Position numbers and translations under genes: made by a program. The notes below the pieces were generated by a model. The model was not told the origin of the DNA. It worked only from the letters and a program-made list of their open reading frames with translations, and made no database searches. From Rhizobiales bacterium 62-17 (GTDB lineage Bacteria; Pseudomonadota; Alphaproteobacteria; Rhizobiales; Beijerinckiaceae), in the NCBI GenBank assembly GCA_001898965.1, contig MKVW01000001.1:432822-496821 (forward strand): a DNA stretch of 64,000 bases, in the 5' to 3' direction. Positions 34,741 through 43,485 of the stretch are shown piece by piece. Positions within the stretch are counted from its first letter, which is position 1, and every line of letters begins with the position of its first letter.

Positions 34741-35709
34741 TTATTGCTGCGCCAGGGGCGGCAGTTCGATTGCTTTGACGACGCGCCCCCATGTTTCCCG
34801 TTGAGCGGCGATATAGTCGCCAGTCGTCGTAGGCGTGCCCGCGCCTTCGGTGAAGAAGCCGAGTTCGATCAGTCGATCCTTCATGTCTTGGGCGTCGAGG
34901 ATCCGCGCTACCTCTTTGTTCAGGCTTTGTATGATCGTGTCTGGTGTTCCGGTGGGCGCGACCAGGGCGAACCAACCGATCATGTCGACGCCGGGCAGCG
35001 TTTGCGCGATCGGCGGGATGGTTTCGAACTTCGGCATTGGCTTGATCGAACTGACCGCCAGGGGGCGCAGCTGTTTCGATTCGATAAAGGGAACCGCCGA
35101 AGTGATGGGCAGAGCGATCATCTGAACGCGCCCTTCGATGGTGTCCTGAATTCCTTGTGTGACCACCTGGTAAGGCACTTGCACGCTTTGCGCCCCGGCC
35201 AGTTTGTCCAGCCAAGCAATGAGAATGCCGGTGAAATTGCGCGGACCATCGGTGGCAATCGACAATGTACCTGGAGAGGCTTTTTGCAGGGCGATAAGTT
35301 CCGGAAGCGTCTTTGCGGGCACCGACGAATTGACGAGAAGGAAGAAGGGTCCTTTCGCGATCATCGCGACGGGCGCGAAATCCTTCACCGGATCGTAAGG
35401 CAGGGTGGCGAACGTGTGGGGATTGCTGGCCAGCGCGGCGGCAGTGGCGAACAGGAATGTGTAGCCGTCAGGCGCTGAGCGTGCGCCTGCCTGAGTGCCG
35501 AGAATGTTCGCGGCTCCAGCGCGATTCTCGATAATGAATTGCTGCTTCAAATTCGTGCTCAGCCGATCAGCGACGAGCCGCGCCACGATATCCGGTGTGC
35601 CACCGGCGCTTTGCGAAACAATGATCCTCACCGGACGGTCAGGCCAAGTCTGTGCCGCGGCTGTGCCTGTCAGCGCGAGCAACAAGGCCAGCGCGAAACG
35701 AAAATGCAT
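34741..35709 (-). CDS. Bug-family (TTT) periplasmic substrate-binding protein
   Basis: 322 residues with a signal peptide (FALALLLALTGTAAAQ). The Bug signatures WPDRPVRIIVSQSAGGTPDIVARLVAD, IENRAGAANILG, and APDGYTFLFAT are present. These proteins bind carboxylates or aromatic acids for tripartite tricarboxylate transporters or act as sensors. No TctA/TctB membrane genes are nearby. It heads a minus-strand pair with the Rieske oxygenase and diverges from a LysR gene. Confidence 0.9.
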   Translation of the reverse strand: MHFRFALALLLALTGTAAAQTWPDRPVRIIVSQSAGGTPDIVARLVADRLSTNLKQQFIIENRAGAANILGTQAGARSAPDGYTFLFATAAALASNPHTFATLPYDPVKDFAPVAMIAKGPFFLLVNSSVPAKTLPELIALQKASPGTLSIATDGPRNFTGILIAWLDKLAGAQSVQVPYQVVTQGIQDTIEGRVQMIALPITSAVPFIESKQLRPLAVSSIKPMPKFETIPPIAQTLPGVDMIGWFALVAPTGTPDTIIQSLNKEVARILDAQDMKDRLIELGFFTEGAGTPTTTGDYIAAQRETWGRVVKAIELPPLAQQ

Positions 35710-35844
35710 GTTGTCCCCCTCCCAAGTGACAAACGGTCAGGCCGGCTTTCCCCTTGAGCGGCCATGGATCGAACGGGCGGAGGTTGACGAAGTTCATCTA
35801 TCCAAGTCAAATATGAAAAATCACCAATTCCATAATTGAAATCT

Positions 35845-36774
35845 ATGAAAATCGAACACCGACAGTTACGTCATCTCCTGGCTATCGTCCGCAGCGGCTC
35901 TTTCAGCCTGGCAGCGCGGGAGTTGCGGATTTCACAGCCGGCTCTGTCGACCAGCATCGCGCAGCTTGAAGCGAAGATCGGCGGCAAGCTCCTCGAACGT
36001 GGGCGCAACGGCGCCGTTACAACCACCCTTGGCGCGGCGATGGTGCGTCATGCCGAAATCATCGACATGCAGATGCAACGCGCCGTCGAAGAGGCCGTGC
36101 ACAGCCGGGCCCACGCGCAAGGCCCGCTTAATCTGGCCGTGACGCCTGTCGCCGCCGCCCATGTCTTGCCGCGTGCCATTGCTGCCGTGAAAGCCGAGTT
36201 GCCTGACGCCGCGATCCATATTCGCGAAACGGTCTTCGCCGATGCGATGCAAGGACTTTTGCAGGGTACGTTCGACATCAGCCTCGGCCCGATCGGCGTT
36301 TATCCGTCATGGAAAGGCGTGATCGAGGAGAGATTATCGAGCGACACGTTCTGTCTGATCGCTCGTGCCGGCAACGATATCTTTCAGAAGCGCAGCCAGT
36401 CTCTGCGCTCATTGGCGGACGCGCAGTGGGTTCTGCCGAGCGATCAGAGTGCCTATCGCCATCAATTGGAAGCTTTGTTCATCGTGGGCGGCGTGCCTTG
36501 GCCCGTGCGCGCCGTGTTGACGGATTCCATGGTCGTCATCAAGACAATCGTCATGCACAGCGATTGCATCGCCATCATGCCGCAACAACTCGTGCAATTG
36601 GAGATCAAAGCAGGCGCTCTCCAGCGCAATGGCCTTAAGGAAGCCGGCACCGTGCGTGCACTGGGGCTCGCCTATGCCGCCGACCGCTCATTGACGCCTC
36701 TGGCGCAGCGCTTCATCGACATTTTACGCCAGCATGCCGGGGCGCCGATCGCAAACAAGTCTAGCCGTCATTGA
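35845..36774 (+). CDS. LysR family regulator
   Basis: 309 residues. HTH: HRQLRHLLAIVRSGSFSLAA then ISQPALSTSIAQLEAKIGG. The effector domain follows (LNLAVTPVAAAHVLPRAIAAVKAELPDA). ATG 35845 is preferred over TTG 35836. It is divergent from the Bug/Rieske pair, with CAAT-N6-ATTG (35825-35838) close to its start, so it probably controls that pair. Its end overlaps the convergent Ldh-type gene by 14 bases. Confidence 0.9.
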   Translation: MKIEHRQLRHLLAIVRSGSFSLAARELRISQPALSTSIAQLEAKIGGKLLERGRNGAVTTTLGAAMVRHAEIIDMQMQRAVEEAVHSRAHAQGPLNLAVTPVAAAHVLPRAIAAVKAELPDAAIHIRETVFADAMQGLLQGTFDISLGPIGVYPSWKGVIEERLSSDTFCLIARAGNDIFQKRSQSLRSLADAQWVLPSDQSAYRHQLEALFIVGGVPWPVRAVLTDSMVVIKTIVMHSDCIAIMPQQLVQLEIKAGALQRNGLKEAGTVRALGLAYAADRSLTPLAQRFIDILRQHAGAPIANKSSRH

Positions 36775-37819
36775 GCGGTTTGGGCACGGCGACGCCGAGG
36801 CGACGGGCAAGTGCTGCCAATTCGTCCCAAAGCGGCGCCGCCAGCGGAATGCCGTCTCGCTGTCGTTGCGCGGCTTCGCGATCGCCGCGCTCGCCTGGCA
36901 TCAAAATCTCGTCAAACCCGGCGGCGATCGGCTGATCCTTTACGCCGTTCACCAGCCGGTCGACTTCCCCAGCGAAAGCACCGGGGGCCAGAAACAGTTC
37001 CGGATCAAGCGCGATACAGACTCCGTTCTGCACGTGCTCATGCCGGAGTGCCGGATCCTCGAAGGCTGTGCTCAGCAGTGGTGCGCCGGCCATGAGGCTC
37101 GCGAGGCATTCGATCATTAGTGCCATGCCAGCGCCTTTCGGGCCACCAACGGGCAGGGGCGTGACGGCGCGCATCGGATCGGTGGTGATATGGCCCACGG
37201 CATCAAGCGCGACGCCGTCGGCCAAGGGCGTTCCGGAGAGACGTGCCTGCGCCAGATTGCCGATGGTGACGGCGGCATGGGCCCTGTCGAGAACGAGGGT
37301 GCTGTTGCCAAGGCGGGGGACGCCGATCGCCAACGGCGCGGTGCCGACGGTTGCCGCGCGGGTGCCGTGATAGGCCATCAGGGGACGCGACGACGAGAAG
37401 GCGATACCGATCAAACCGGCCTCGGTGGCTTGTCGCACATAGAAGCCGAGCGGTCCGGTGTGGGTGCCGTTGCGCAATGTCACCCAGCCGATGGCATGGT
37501 TGCGGGCCAGGGCGATGGCTTCTTCCATCGTCTTGCGCATGGCGTAGAGGCCCGGTCCGCGATCTCCCTCGACCACAGCCAAAGCGCCTTTCTGAAAAAG
37601 AACCCGGATGTCGGCGTCAGGGCGGCGCAGCCCATGGCGCATGCCGGCGACATAGCCGGGAACGCGCAAAACGCCGTGCGAGCCCAGGCCGCGCAGATCA
37701 GCCCAGACCAGAACTTCGGCTTCCATTCGCGCCCAGTCCGCCGGCAGGCCGGCGGCCTCAAAGATCGCCGCGGTCATGGTCTCGAGTTCGGCGGCCGTGA
37801 TTCTCATCGTTTTGTGCAA
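36761..37819 (-). CDS. Ldh-family (malate/L-lactate dehydrogenase type) oxidoreductase
   Basis: 352 residues of the NAD(P)-dependent malate/lactate/ureidoglycolate dehydrogenase fold (PF02615). Signatures are ADLRGLGSHGVLRVPGYV with the catalytic His, AIGWVTLRNGTHTGPLGFYV, FSSSRPLMAYHGTRAATVGTAPLAIGVP, and GPKGAGMALMIECL. A TTG start at 37819 has AAGGA at good spacing; ATG 37807 is the alternative. Members reduce 2-oxo acids of varied kinds, so the substrate is not fixed. It lies alone, convergent with LysR. Confidence 0.87.
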   Translation of the reverse strand: MHKTMRITAAELETMTAAIFEAAGLPADWARMEAEVLVWADLRGLGSHGVLRVPGYVAGMRHGLRRPDADIRVLFQKGALAVVEGDRGPGLYAMRKTMEEAIALARNHAIGWVTLRNGTHTGPLGFYVRQATEAGLIGIAFSSSRPLMAYHGTRAATVGTAPLAIGVPRLGNSTLVLDRAHAAVTIGNLAQARLSGTPLADGVALDAVGHITTDPMRAVTPLPVGGPKGAGMALMIECLASLMAGAPLLSTAFEDPALRHEHVQNGVCIALDPELFLAPGAFAGEVDRLVNGVKDQPIAAGFDEILMPGERGDREAAQRQRDGIPLAAPLWDELAALARRLGVAVPKPLNDG

Positions 37820-37951
37820 TTGGTTTCCTTTGTTTCAGCCGATAAGCTTTGGCAGGTCGATGGTGCATCCAGCAAACGTGGTTATTTACAGGATACCGCA
37901 GTATTTAGAGTTGTTTCTGGCGCTTAAGACGGCTTGACAGGAGCCGTCCGT

Positions 37952-38080
37952 ATGTTGAGCAATAAGCACCTGATCATACAGTGTGATCAATGCCCCTCCG
38001 AACGGCTTGAGCTTCTCAAGGGGATAGCAAGCAAACCGTTGCCAGTAAGAGCGAATTTCCGTGCGGTAACCGTCCGGTAG
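37952..38080 (+). CDS. Possible small protein (42 aa) with CxxC
   Basis: The otherwise empty gap 37820-38237 holds an ATG preceded at eight bases by AGGAG. The frame reads MLSNKHLIIQCDQCPSERLE and ends at TAG 38080. A CxxC pair is visible. An inverted repeat GACGGCT-N7-AGCCGTC lies directly before it (37928-37948). I know no family match; it may be a small gene or a leader of the EAL-domain gene. Confidence 0.3.
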   Translation: MLSNKHLIIQCDQCPSERLELLKGIASKPLPVRANFRAVTVR

Positions 38081-38237
38081 TGAATCGGTTCTAGCGTTTA
38101 ATCCCGGGTTTTATCGTTCCATTCTCCTTCGACGACAGCGGCCTCGTCTGCACGGGATACCGGTTGGCTGACGGCGGAGGGAACAAGAAGAACGAGTGGC
38201 GTTTACAGCGTGATTGTCTCCGGCCAGGGAGCGCGAC

Positions 38238-40079
38238 GTGACAAGAGTTGCCAGGGGCATCTTCTTTCCGGTCATCGGACTTTACGTGCTTGGCGCGTTC
38301 TATCTCCTTTTCACTGAAGCGCAGCTTTCTATACCGGTCGTCGCTCATATCTCGATGGGCTGCGTGCTTCTGTTGGCCGTGTGGTGGATGAGCCGGGCCG
38401 CCAAGGAGCAGCCCTTGGACGCGGCGTTCAACGATATGCCCCAAGCTCTGGGCCTGTTCGATGCCGGCGGCAATCTCACAGTGTCCAATCGGGAGTTTGC
38501 CGAATTTTTCGACCTTCGCCATGGCCACCACCAACCGGCCGTGCCCTACCATGAGTTGGAGCGGCGGCTCTCCGACGATTTCAACATGCTCGGCATTCTG
38601 CGCCGGACGCGGGAGCGAATGCTGGCGGGGGATGTCGATTACGCCTACGAGACCCGCGACGATGGCCGTGTCCTGTCAATCACCCATCGCCCGACCGAAG
38701 GCGGCGGGGCGATCGTGACGTTTCACGACATCACCGAGCGCCGCTTCGCCGATCTGCGCGTCGGTTTCCTGGCCTCTCACGACATGCTGACGGGTTTGCT
38801 GAACCGGCGTGCTTTTCGCGACAAGATCGAAACCGCTTTGTCGGGTTCTGTAACGGGATCGCTGGAGATCGCCGTTCTGTTCATGGATCTCAATGGCTTC
38901 AAGTCGATCAACGAGGTGCAAGGGCATCTGGCGGGCGACGCGTTGTTGTGCATGTTGGCCGGGCGCATCAAGGCGGCTCTGCCCGACAACTGCACGGCCG
39001 CGCGCGTTGCACCCGACGTTTTTGGCGTGCTGCAAGCGGGCGTGGAGCAACCGTTGGGCATCTCGACGGTCGCCAAAACATTGACCGAGCGCATCGCGGC
39101 GCCACTGGAGCTGGACGATACGGTGCTGCGCATGACTGCGTCTTGCGGCCTTGCCCATCTCAAGATCGCCCATGCTAGTGCTGACCCCGTGGAGGCCGAT
39201 GACCTTTTCAAAATGGCCGAACTAGCGCTCAGCCACGCCAAGGATGAGGGGCGGAGCACGTTGCGGATTTTCGAGCCGCAGATGGCGACGACGGCCGACA
39301 AGCGCCGGCAGATGGAAATCGCGATCCGCGAAGCGATCACGATGGATCTATTCGAAGTCTACTATCAGCCTTATATGAACATCCGCCAGGGCGGCGTCGC
39401 CGGTTGTGAGGCTCTGCTGCGCATCCATCATCCCTCGCTCGGGCTGATCTCCCCGCTCGACTTCATCCCGGTGGCGGAAGAGATCGGTGCGATCGGCGAA
39501 GTCGGCGCCATGGTTCTGCGCCGCGCCTGCCAGGCCGCCGTGAATTGGCCGCGCGACATCAAGCTTTCGGTCAACGTGTCGCCGCTGCAATTTGCCGGCC
39601 GCGACTTTCTGCACGACGTCAGCGACGCATTGGCGATGAGCGGCTTGTCCGCCAGTCGGCTCGATCTCGAAATCACCGAATCGGCTTTGCTGGCCGATAC
39701 CGATCAGACGCTGACTCTTTTGCGCAAGCTGCTTGCGTTGGGCGTACGCATTTCGATGGACGATTTTGGCGTCGGCTATTCATCGTTCAACTATCTGCGG
39801 CGCTTCCCCTTCGATCGGATCAAGATCGACAGGTCGTTCGTCCGCGATGTCGCCAGTCACGAAGATGCGATCGCCATCGTGCGGGCCGCAACGAGCGTCG
39901 CGGCCAGCCTTGGCATGATCGTGACAGCCGAGGGGATAGAGACCCAGGAACAATTGGATCGTGTGCGGGCAGGTGGCTGCGCCGAGGCGCAGGGCTATTT
40001 CTTCTGTCCGCCGATCCGCGCGGAAAATCTGCCTGGCGTGCTACGAGAGCTTGCCCGCGATACCCGCGCGGTGGCGTGA
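38238..40079 (+). CDS. Membrane c-di-GMP phosphodiesterase with degenerate GGDEF domain
   Basis: 613 residues. Two N-terminal membrane helices (FPVIGLYVLGAFYLLF; ISMGCVLLLAVWWM) are followed by a PAS-like sensor (MPQALGLFDAGGNLTVSNREF), then GGDEF and EAL domains. The GGDEF site reads RVAPDVFGVL instead of RxGGDEF, so cyclase activity should be lost. The EAL domain is intact: CEALLRIHH, EITESALL, DDFGVGYSSFNYL, FDRIKIDRSFV and AEGIETQEQL. It should therefore degrade c-di-GMP. GTG 38238 is chosen for the AGGGAG site before it. Confidence 0.88.
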   Translation: MTRVARGIFFPVIGLYVLGAFYLLFTEAQLSIPVVAHISMGCVLLLAVWWMSRAAKEQPLDAAFNDMPQALGLFDAGGNLTVSNREFAEFFDLRHGHHQPAVPYHELERRLSDDFNMLGILRRTRERMLAGDVDYAYETRDDGRVLSITHRPTEGGGAIVTFHDITERRFADLRVGFLASHDMLTGLLNRRAFRDKIETALSGSVTGSLEIAVLFMDLNGFKSINEVQGHLAGDALLCMLAGRIKAALPDNCTAARVAPDVFGVLQAGVEQPLGISTVAKTLTERIAAPLELDDTVLRMTASCGLAHLKIAHASADPVEADDLFKMAELALSHAKDEGRSTLRIFEPQMATTADKRRQMEIAIREAITMDLFEVYYQPYMNIRQGGVAGCEALLRIHHPSLGLISPLDFIPVAEEIGAIGEVGAMVLRRACQAAVNWPRDIKLSVNVSPLQFAGRDFLHDVSDALAMSGLSASRLDLEITESALLADTDQTLTLLRKLLALGVRISMDDFGVGYSSFNYLRRFPFDRIKIDRSFVRDVASHEDAIAIVRAATSVAASLGMIVTAEGIETQEQLDRVRAGGCAEAQGYFFCPPIRAENLPGVLRELARDTRAVA

Positions 40080-40087
40080 GCGACGGC

Positions 40088-41053
40088 CTATTTCGTTGCC
40101 GTCGCGGCCGGCGTGAAGAACTTCCCGTAGCGGGCCGCATCGCTCGCAAGCAGCTTGTCAAGGGCTTCCGGCGTGCTGCCGACAAGGTCAACGCCAAGCG
40201 TCGTGAAGCGCTTCTTCTGCTCCGGGTCGGCGATGACAGTCGCGAGATCCTTGTTCAGTTTGGCGACAAGGGGCTTGGGCGTCTGAACCGGTGCGAACAC
40301 GCCGAACCAGCCGTCGAAGTCGACGTCCCCATAACCGGCTTCTTTCATCGTCGGCACGTCAGGCATAACCGGCATGCGCTTCGGGCTGGTGACAGCGAGT
40401 GCGCGCATCTTACCCGATTGCACCAGGTCGCCGGATGCATTGTAGAAGCTCATAAAGATCGCCGTATCGCCACGCATGATGCTGATATTGGCTTCCGGCG
40501 TGCCGCGATAGGGCACGTGCACCAGATTGACGCCGGCGACCTGTTTGAACAGTTCCGAGGCGATATTGCCGGCACTGCCGACGCCAGCCGAGGCATAGTT
40601 GAGTTGACCAGGTTTGGATTTGGCGAGGTCGACAAGGTCTTTTACCGTCTTCGGGCCTTCCACCGGGGCGAGCATCACAACCGGTTGAGAAGCCACTTGC
40701 GTGATGCCGGCAAAATCCTTGATCGGATCGAAGTTGAGCGATTGATTAAGACTGCCGATGATCGAGTGACCATTCGAGGTCAGCATGATCGTGTAGCCAT
40801 CGGGTGCCGCCTTGGCGACGCTGGCGGTGCCAGGCAGGCCTGGACGGTTTTCGATGACGACGGCTTGCTTCCACATACCTTCCAGCTGTGCGCCGAACGC
40901 GCGTGCAAGAAGATCGGTGTTGCTGCCGGCGCTAAACGGCACGACGATTCGTACCGGTTGATTGGGGAAGGCGCCGCCTCCCTGAGCCGCAGCAGGTGCT
41001 GCAGCGAATGCACACATTGCAATGCCGATGCTGAACGTCAGCGCGCGAACCAT
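40088..41053 (-). CDS. Bug-family (TTT) periplasmic substrate-binding protein
   Basis: 321 residues, signal peptide FSIGIAMCAFAAAPAAAQ. Bug motifs: FPNQPVRIVVPFSAGSNTDLLARAF, IENRPGLPGTASVAKAAPDG and LNYASAGVGSAGNIASELFKQ. It ends nine bases from the convergent EAL gene. No transporter membrane genes are adjacent; a terminator-like hairpin lies ahead of it (41133-41159), possibly in its leader. Confidence 0.9.
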   Translation of the reverse strand: MVRALTFSIGIAMCAFAAAPAAAQGGGAFPNQPVRIVVPFSAGSNTDLLARAFGAQLEGMWKQAVVIENRPGLPGTASVAKAAPDGYTIMLTSNGHSIIGSLNQSLNFDPIKDFAGITQVASQPVVMLAPVEGPKTVKDLVDLAKSKPGQLNYASAGVGSAGNIASELFKQVAGVNLVHVPYRGTPEANISIMRGDTAIFMSFYNASGDLVQSGKMRALAVTSPKRMPVMPDVPTMKEAGYGDVDFDGWFGVFAPVQTPKPLVAKLNKDLATVIADPEQKKRFTTLGVDLVGSTPEALDKLLASDAARYGKFFTPAATATK

Positions 41054-41132
41054 ATGTCCCTCCCTGGATACCAGTCTCCCGGTATCAAAGGTCGCACGGC
41101 GATGAAGTCTTTGGAAGAGTGGAGAGAATAAA

Positions 41133-41159
41133 AAATGCCCCGGCTGAGCGCCGGGGCAT
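41133..41159 (-). terminator. Terminator-like hairpin upstream of the Bug gene
   Basis: AATGCCCCGGC-TGAGC-GCCGGGGCATT, an 11-bp perfect stem followed on the minus strand by a run of T (41125-41132). It lies about 75 bases upstream of the Bug start, where no minus-strand gene precedes it. It might be an attenuator in the Bug leader, or insulate against antisense transcription from the kinase side. Confidence 0.65.
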
Positions 41160-41170
41160 TGATCGCTAAT

Positions 41171-41278
41171 ATGGCTCCCAATACAGAACTGGTGCTCGGA
41201 AATGTGGTTGAAATACAGGGAGAAACGGATGTCGTCGTGTGCGAAAAGTCACATACACGCATGACCAAAGTCATCTGA
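41171..41278 (+). CDS. Possible small ORF (35 aa) in the gap
   Basis: ATG 41171 to TGA 41278 reads MAPNTELVLGNVVEIQGETD and continues VVVCEKSHTRMTKVI, which has protein-like composition. There is no ribosome site before it, so this is weakly supported. It lies right before two palindromes of the two-component system. Confidence 0.2.
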   Translation: MAPNTELVLGNVVEIQGETDVVVCEKSHTRMTKVI

Positions 41279-41280
41279 GG

Positions 41281-41310
41281 TGCAATGATTTGCAAATGCA
41301 ATGATTTGCA
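41281..41310. promoter_or_regulatory. Two tandem 14-bp palindromes (likely operator)
   Basis: TGCAATGATTTGCA occurs twice, at 41281-41294 and 41297-41310. Each is itself an inverted repeat (TGCAA-TGAT-TTGCA) and the copies are offset by 16 bp. The pair lies 38 bases upstream of the histidine kinase start. This layout suggests cooperative binding of a dimeric regulator, perhaps the NarL-type response regulator encoded downstream. Confidence 0.7.
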
Positions 41311-41348
41311 GTTGTTCTTTGCCGCATCTTTGATAGGTGAATGCAGGC

Positions 41349-42806
41349 ATGAGCGAAGCCACCACCGCACTCGCCATCGATAGTCTGCTGCGCGAAGATC
41401 TCATCGGTCTTGCCACACTCTCGGCTGATCTCGATGTCGTCTCCCGTCGCGGTCGTCTCAGCGCATGGCTGCCCTTAAGCGGCCCGTGTCTGCAAAGCAT
41501 GCCGCTCTTCGGTCTCAAGGACGAATTGCTCGACATGCAGCGCACGGGATCGATCCTGTCTCTGCCGACATTGCATCTCGACGAAGTGAGCACCGAAAAC
41601 CCGGTCGCGATTTCGATCCTCTGGGATGCCAACGCCAGCGCTTACTCTGTGCTGACTTTCCCCGATCGTGGCGCCGGCCAGATCGAGCAATTGCTCGAAG
41701 GAGAGCGGCGCAGCAAACAGGTCGCCGAAGAGCAGATGGCCGCCGAGCGTCAGGCGGCCCGCCGCGGCGAGGCGCGTTATCGCGACATCGTCGAAACGAG
41801 CACCGACTTTGTCGTCCGCCTCGACGACACCCTGGCCGTTACCTTCGCCAATCAGCGTTTGCGCGAATTCCTCGGACGCGATGAGGGCGCTTTGCTGGGC
41901 CAGTCCATCGATCATCTGCTCGGCGGGGCACAGGAACAGGGCTGGTTGCGTCTCCTGGAAGCGGAGCGTCCGCGCGACGAGGCCGTGTCCTTCGAAGCGG
42001 AAGCGCATTCCTCGGCAGCGGCATCCGTCTGGATCTGGTGGAGCGTCAACTGGCTGCCGGGGGAGGGAGCCCCTGGTGAATTCCAGGCGATTGGCCGCGA
42101 CGTGACGCTGCTGCGCCAGTTGCGCGCCCATGTGCAAAAGGCCCACGAGGAGGCGCGGTCGGTGGCGATCGTTCGCGAGCGGCTGCGCATCGCCCGTGAT
42201 CTGCACGACACGCTGGTTCAATCGATGGTGACGGTGCTGGCGCAGCTTCGTCTCGCCCGCCGGCTCGTGACCAGCCGTCCGGACGATCTGCCGGAGGAAC
42301 TGGCCACAGCCGAGGCTGGCGTGGAAAAGGGGTTGAACGAGGCGCGCAATGCCCTCACCCAGGTCCGTCTGCAACTCGTCGACGAGGAGCGTCTGGGCGG
42401 CGCCCTGCAACGCCTGAGCGAGCGGGTGGCGCGGCGCTCTGGCCTCGACTTCGCTTTGGCGGTCGACCCGGATTGCGCGCATCTGGCGGGTCCTTCCGCG
42501 GAAGCCATTTTCCGGATCGCGGAGGAAGCGGCGCGCAACGTGGAAATTCATGCCTGTGCGCGAAATCTTCGGATCGCGGTACGGCGCGAGAATGGCGGGG
42601 TGGAGACAGCCGAACGGATCCACGTCGAGATCGTCGATGATGGGATCGGCTTCGATCCGGCGTTGGTGCCGACACGGCACTTCGGTATCATAGGCATGAA
42701 GGAACAGGTCGCCCTGCGCGGCGGAGAGTTCGACATCTGGAGCAAACCGGGGCAGGGCGTGCGTCTGACCCTGTCCATTCCAGTCGACAGCAAGGTGGAA
42801 CGCTGA
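41349..42806 (+). CDS. Sensor histidine kinase (NarL-type, HisKA_3) with PAS domain
   Basis: 485 residues, no clear membrane helix, so it is probably cytoplasmic. Residues 1-125 are an uncharacterised N-terminal domain, 125-145 a linker helix, 145-265 a PAS domain (RYRDIVETSTDFVVRLDD). The phosphoacceptor is His in RIARDLHDTLVQS. The HATPase domain has the N-box-like RIAEEAARNVEIH, the G1 box DDGIGFDP and G2 GIIGMKEQVALRGG. The ATG at 41349 follows AGGTG; a GTG at 41337 is possible. It is paired with the response regulator one base downstream. Confidence 0.92.
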   Translation: MSEATTALAIDSLLREDLIGLATLSADLDVVSRRGRLSAWLPLSGPCLQSMPLFGLKDELLDMQRTGSILSLPTLHLDEVSTENPVAISILWDANASAYSVLTFPDRGAGQIEQLLEGERRSKQVAEEQMAAERQAARRGEARYRDIVETSTDFVVRLDDTLAVTFANQRLREFLGRDEGALLGQSIDHLLGGAQEQGWLRLLEAERPRDEAVSFEAEAHSSAAASVWIWWSVNWLPGEGAPGEFQAIGRDVTLLRQLRAHVQKAHEEARSVAIVRERLRIARDLHDTLVQSMVTVLAQLRLARRLVTSRPDDLPEELATAEAGVEKGLNEARNALTQVRLQLVDEERLGGALQRLSERVARRSGLDFALAVDPDCAHLAGPSAEAIFRIAEEAARNVEIHACARNLRIAVRRENGGVETAERIHVEIVDDGIGFDPALVPTRHFGIIGMKEQVALRGGEFDIWSKPGQGVRLTLSIPVDSKVER

Positions 42807-42807
42807 G

Positions 42808-43479
42808 ATGAATGCCCAAACCTCGCGCATTCGCGTCATGTTGGTCGAGGACCAGACGCTGTTGCGGCGCGCCTTCGCGAAACTGCTGTCGCTGGAAGAG
42901 GACATCGAAATAGCGGCGGAAGCGGCCGATGGCGAAGAAGCCATCCGCATGGCGCGCGCCCATCGTCCCGATGTCATCCTAATGGATCTGCAGATGCCGC
43001 GTCTCGATGGCATCGCGGCGACGCGCCGGATCATTGCCGATCTGCCCGAGACGCATGTGATCGTGTTGACGACTTTCGAGGACGACGAGCAGATTTTCAA
43101 CGCGATCAATGCCGGCGCCGCTGGCTATCTTTTGAAGGATTCGCGCGAAGCCGAAATCATCGAAGCGATCCGCGTGGCAGCGAAGGGCGCGTCGGCTCTG
43201 TCGCCGCGCATTGCCCATAAACTTCTGACAGCCTTCAAAACGATGAACGCACCCGATCCAGATGAGCCGGTCGTCGCCGATGGCAACGATCTGACCGATC
43301 GGGAGGCTGGCATTCTTGCTCTGCTCGTCGCCGGCAAGAGCAATCGCGAAATCGCCGACGAATTGTCCTTGGCGGAAGGGACAATCAAGAATTACGTCAG
43401 CCGCATTCTCTCCAAACATGATGCGCGCAGCCGCACGGAGCTGGTTGCCCGTTCGCTCCGTCGGCCGACACGTCAGTAG
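42808..43479 (+). CDS. NarL/FixJ-type response regulator
   Basis: 223 residues. The receiver domain has VMLVEDQTLLRRAF with acidic pair, phospho-acceptor Asp in VILMDLQMPRLDG and Lys in GYLLKDSREAE. The LuxR-type HTH is LTDREAGILALLVAGKSNREIADELSLAEGTIKNYVSRI. It begins one base after the kinase stop, so they are one cognate pair. Targets are unknown; the tandem palindromes upstream of the kinase gene are candidates. Confidence 0.94.
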   Translation: MNAQTSRIRVMLVEDQTLLRRAFAKLLSLEEDIEIAAEAADGEEAIRMARAHRPDVILMDLQMPRLDGIAATRRIIADLPETHVIVLTTFEDDEQIFNAINAGAAGYLLKDSREAEIIEAIRVAAKGASALSPRIAHKLLTAFKTMNAPDPDEPVVADGNDLTDREAGILALLVAGKSNREIADELSLAEGTIKNYVSRILSKHDARSRTELVARSLRRPTRQ

Positions 43480-43485
43480 CGTCGA

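Noticed and set aside
34727-35215. N-terminal extension of the Rieske oxygenase frame
   Set aside because: The extra residues are antisense-like Arg/His-rich and lie over the Bug gene; the family start is at 34726.
39545-41131. 528-codon plus-strand frame across the EAL end and the Bug gene
   Set aside because: It runs out of frame through the EAL domain and antisense through the Bug protein, with no domain of its own.
41475-43109. 544-codon minus-strand frame over the kinase and regulator
   Set aside because: Antisense shadow; both plus-strand genes have full family motifs.
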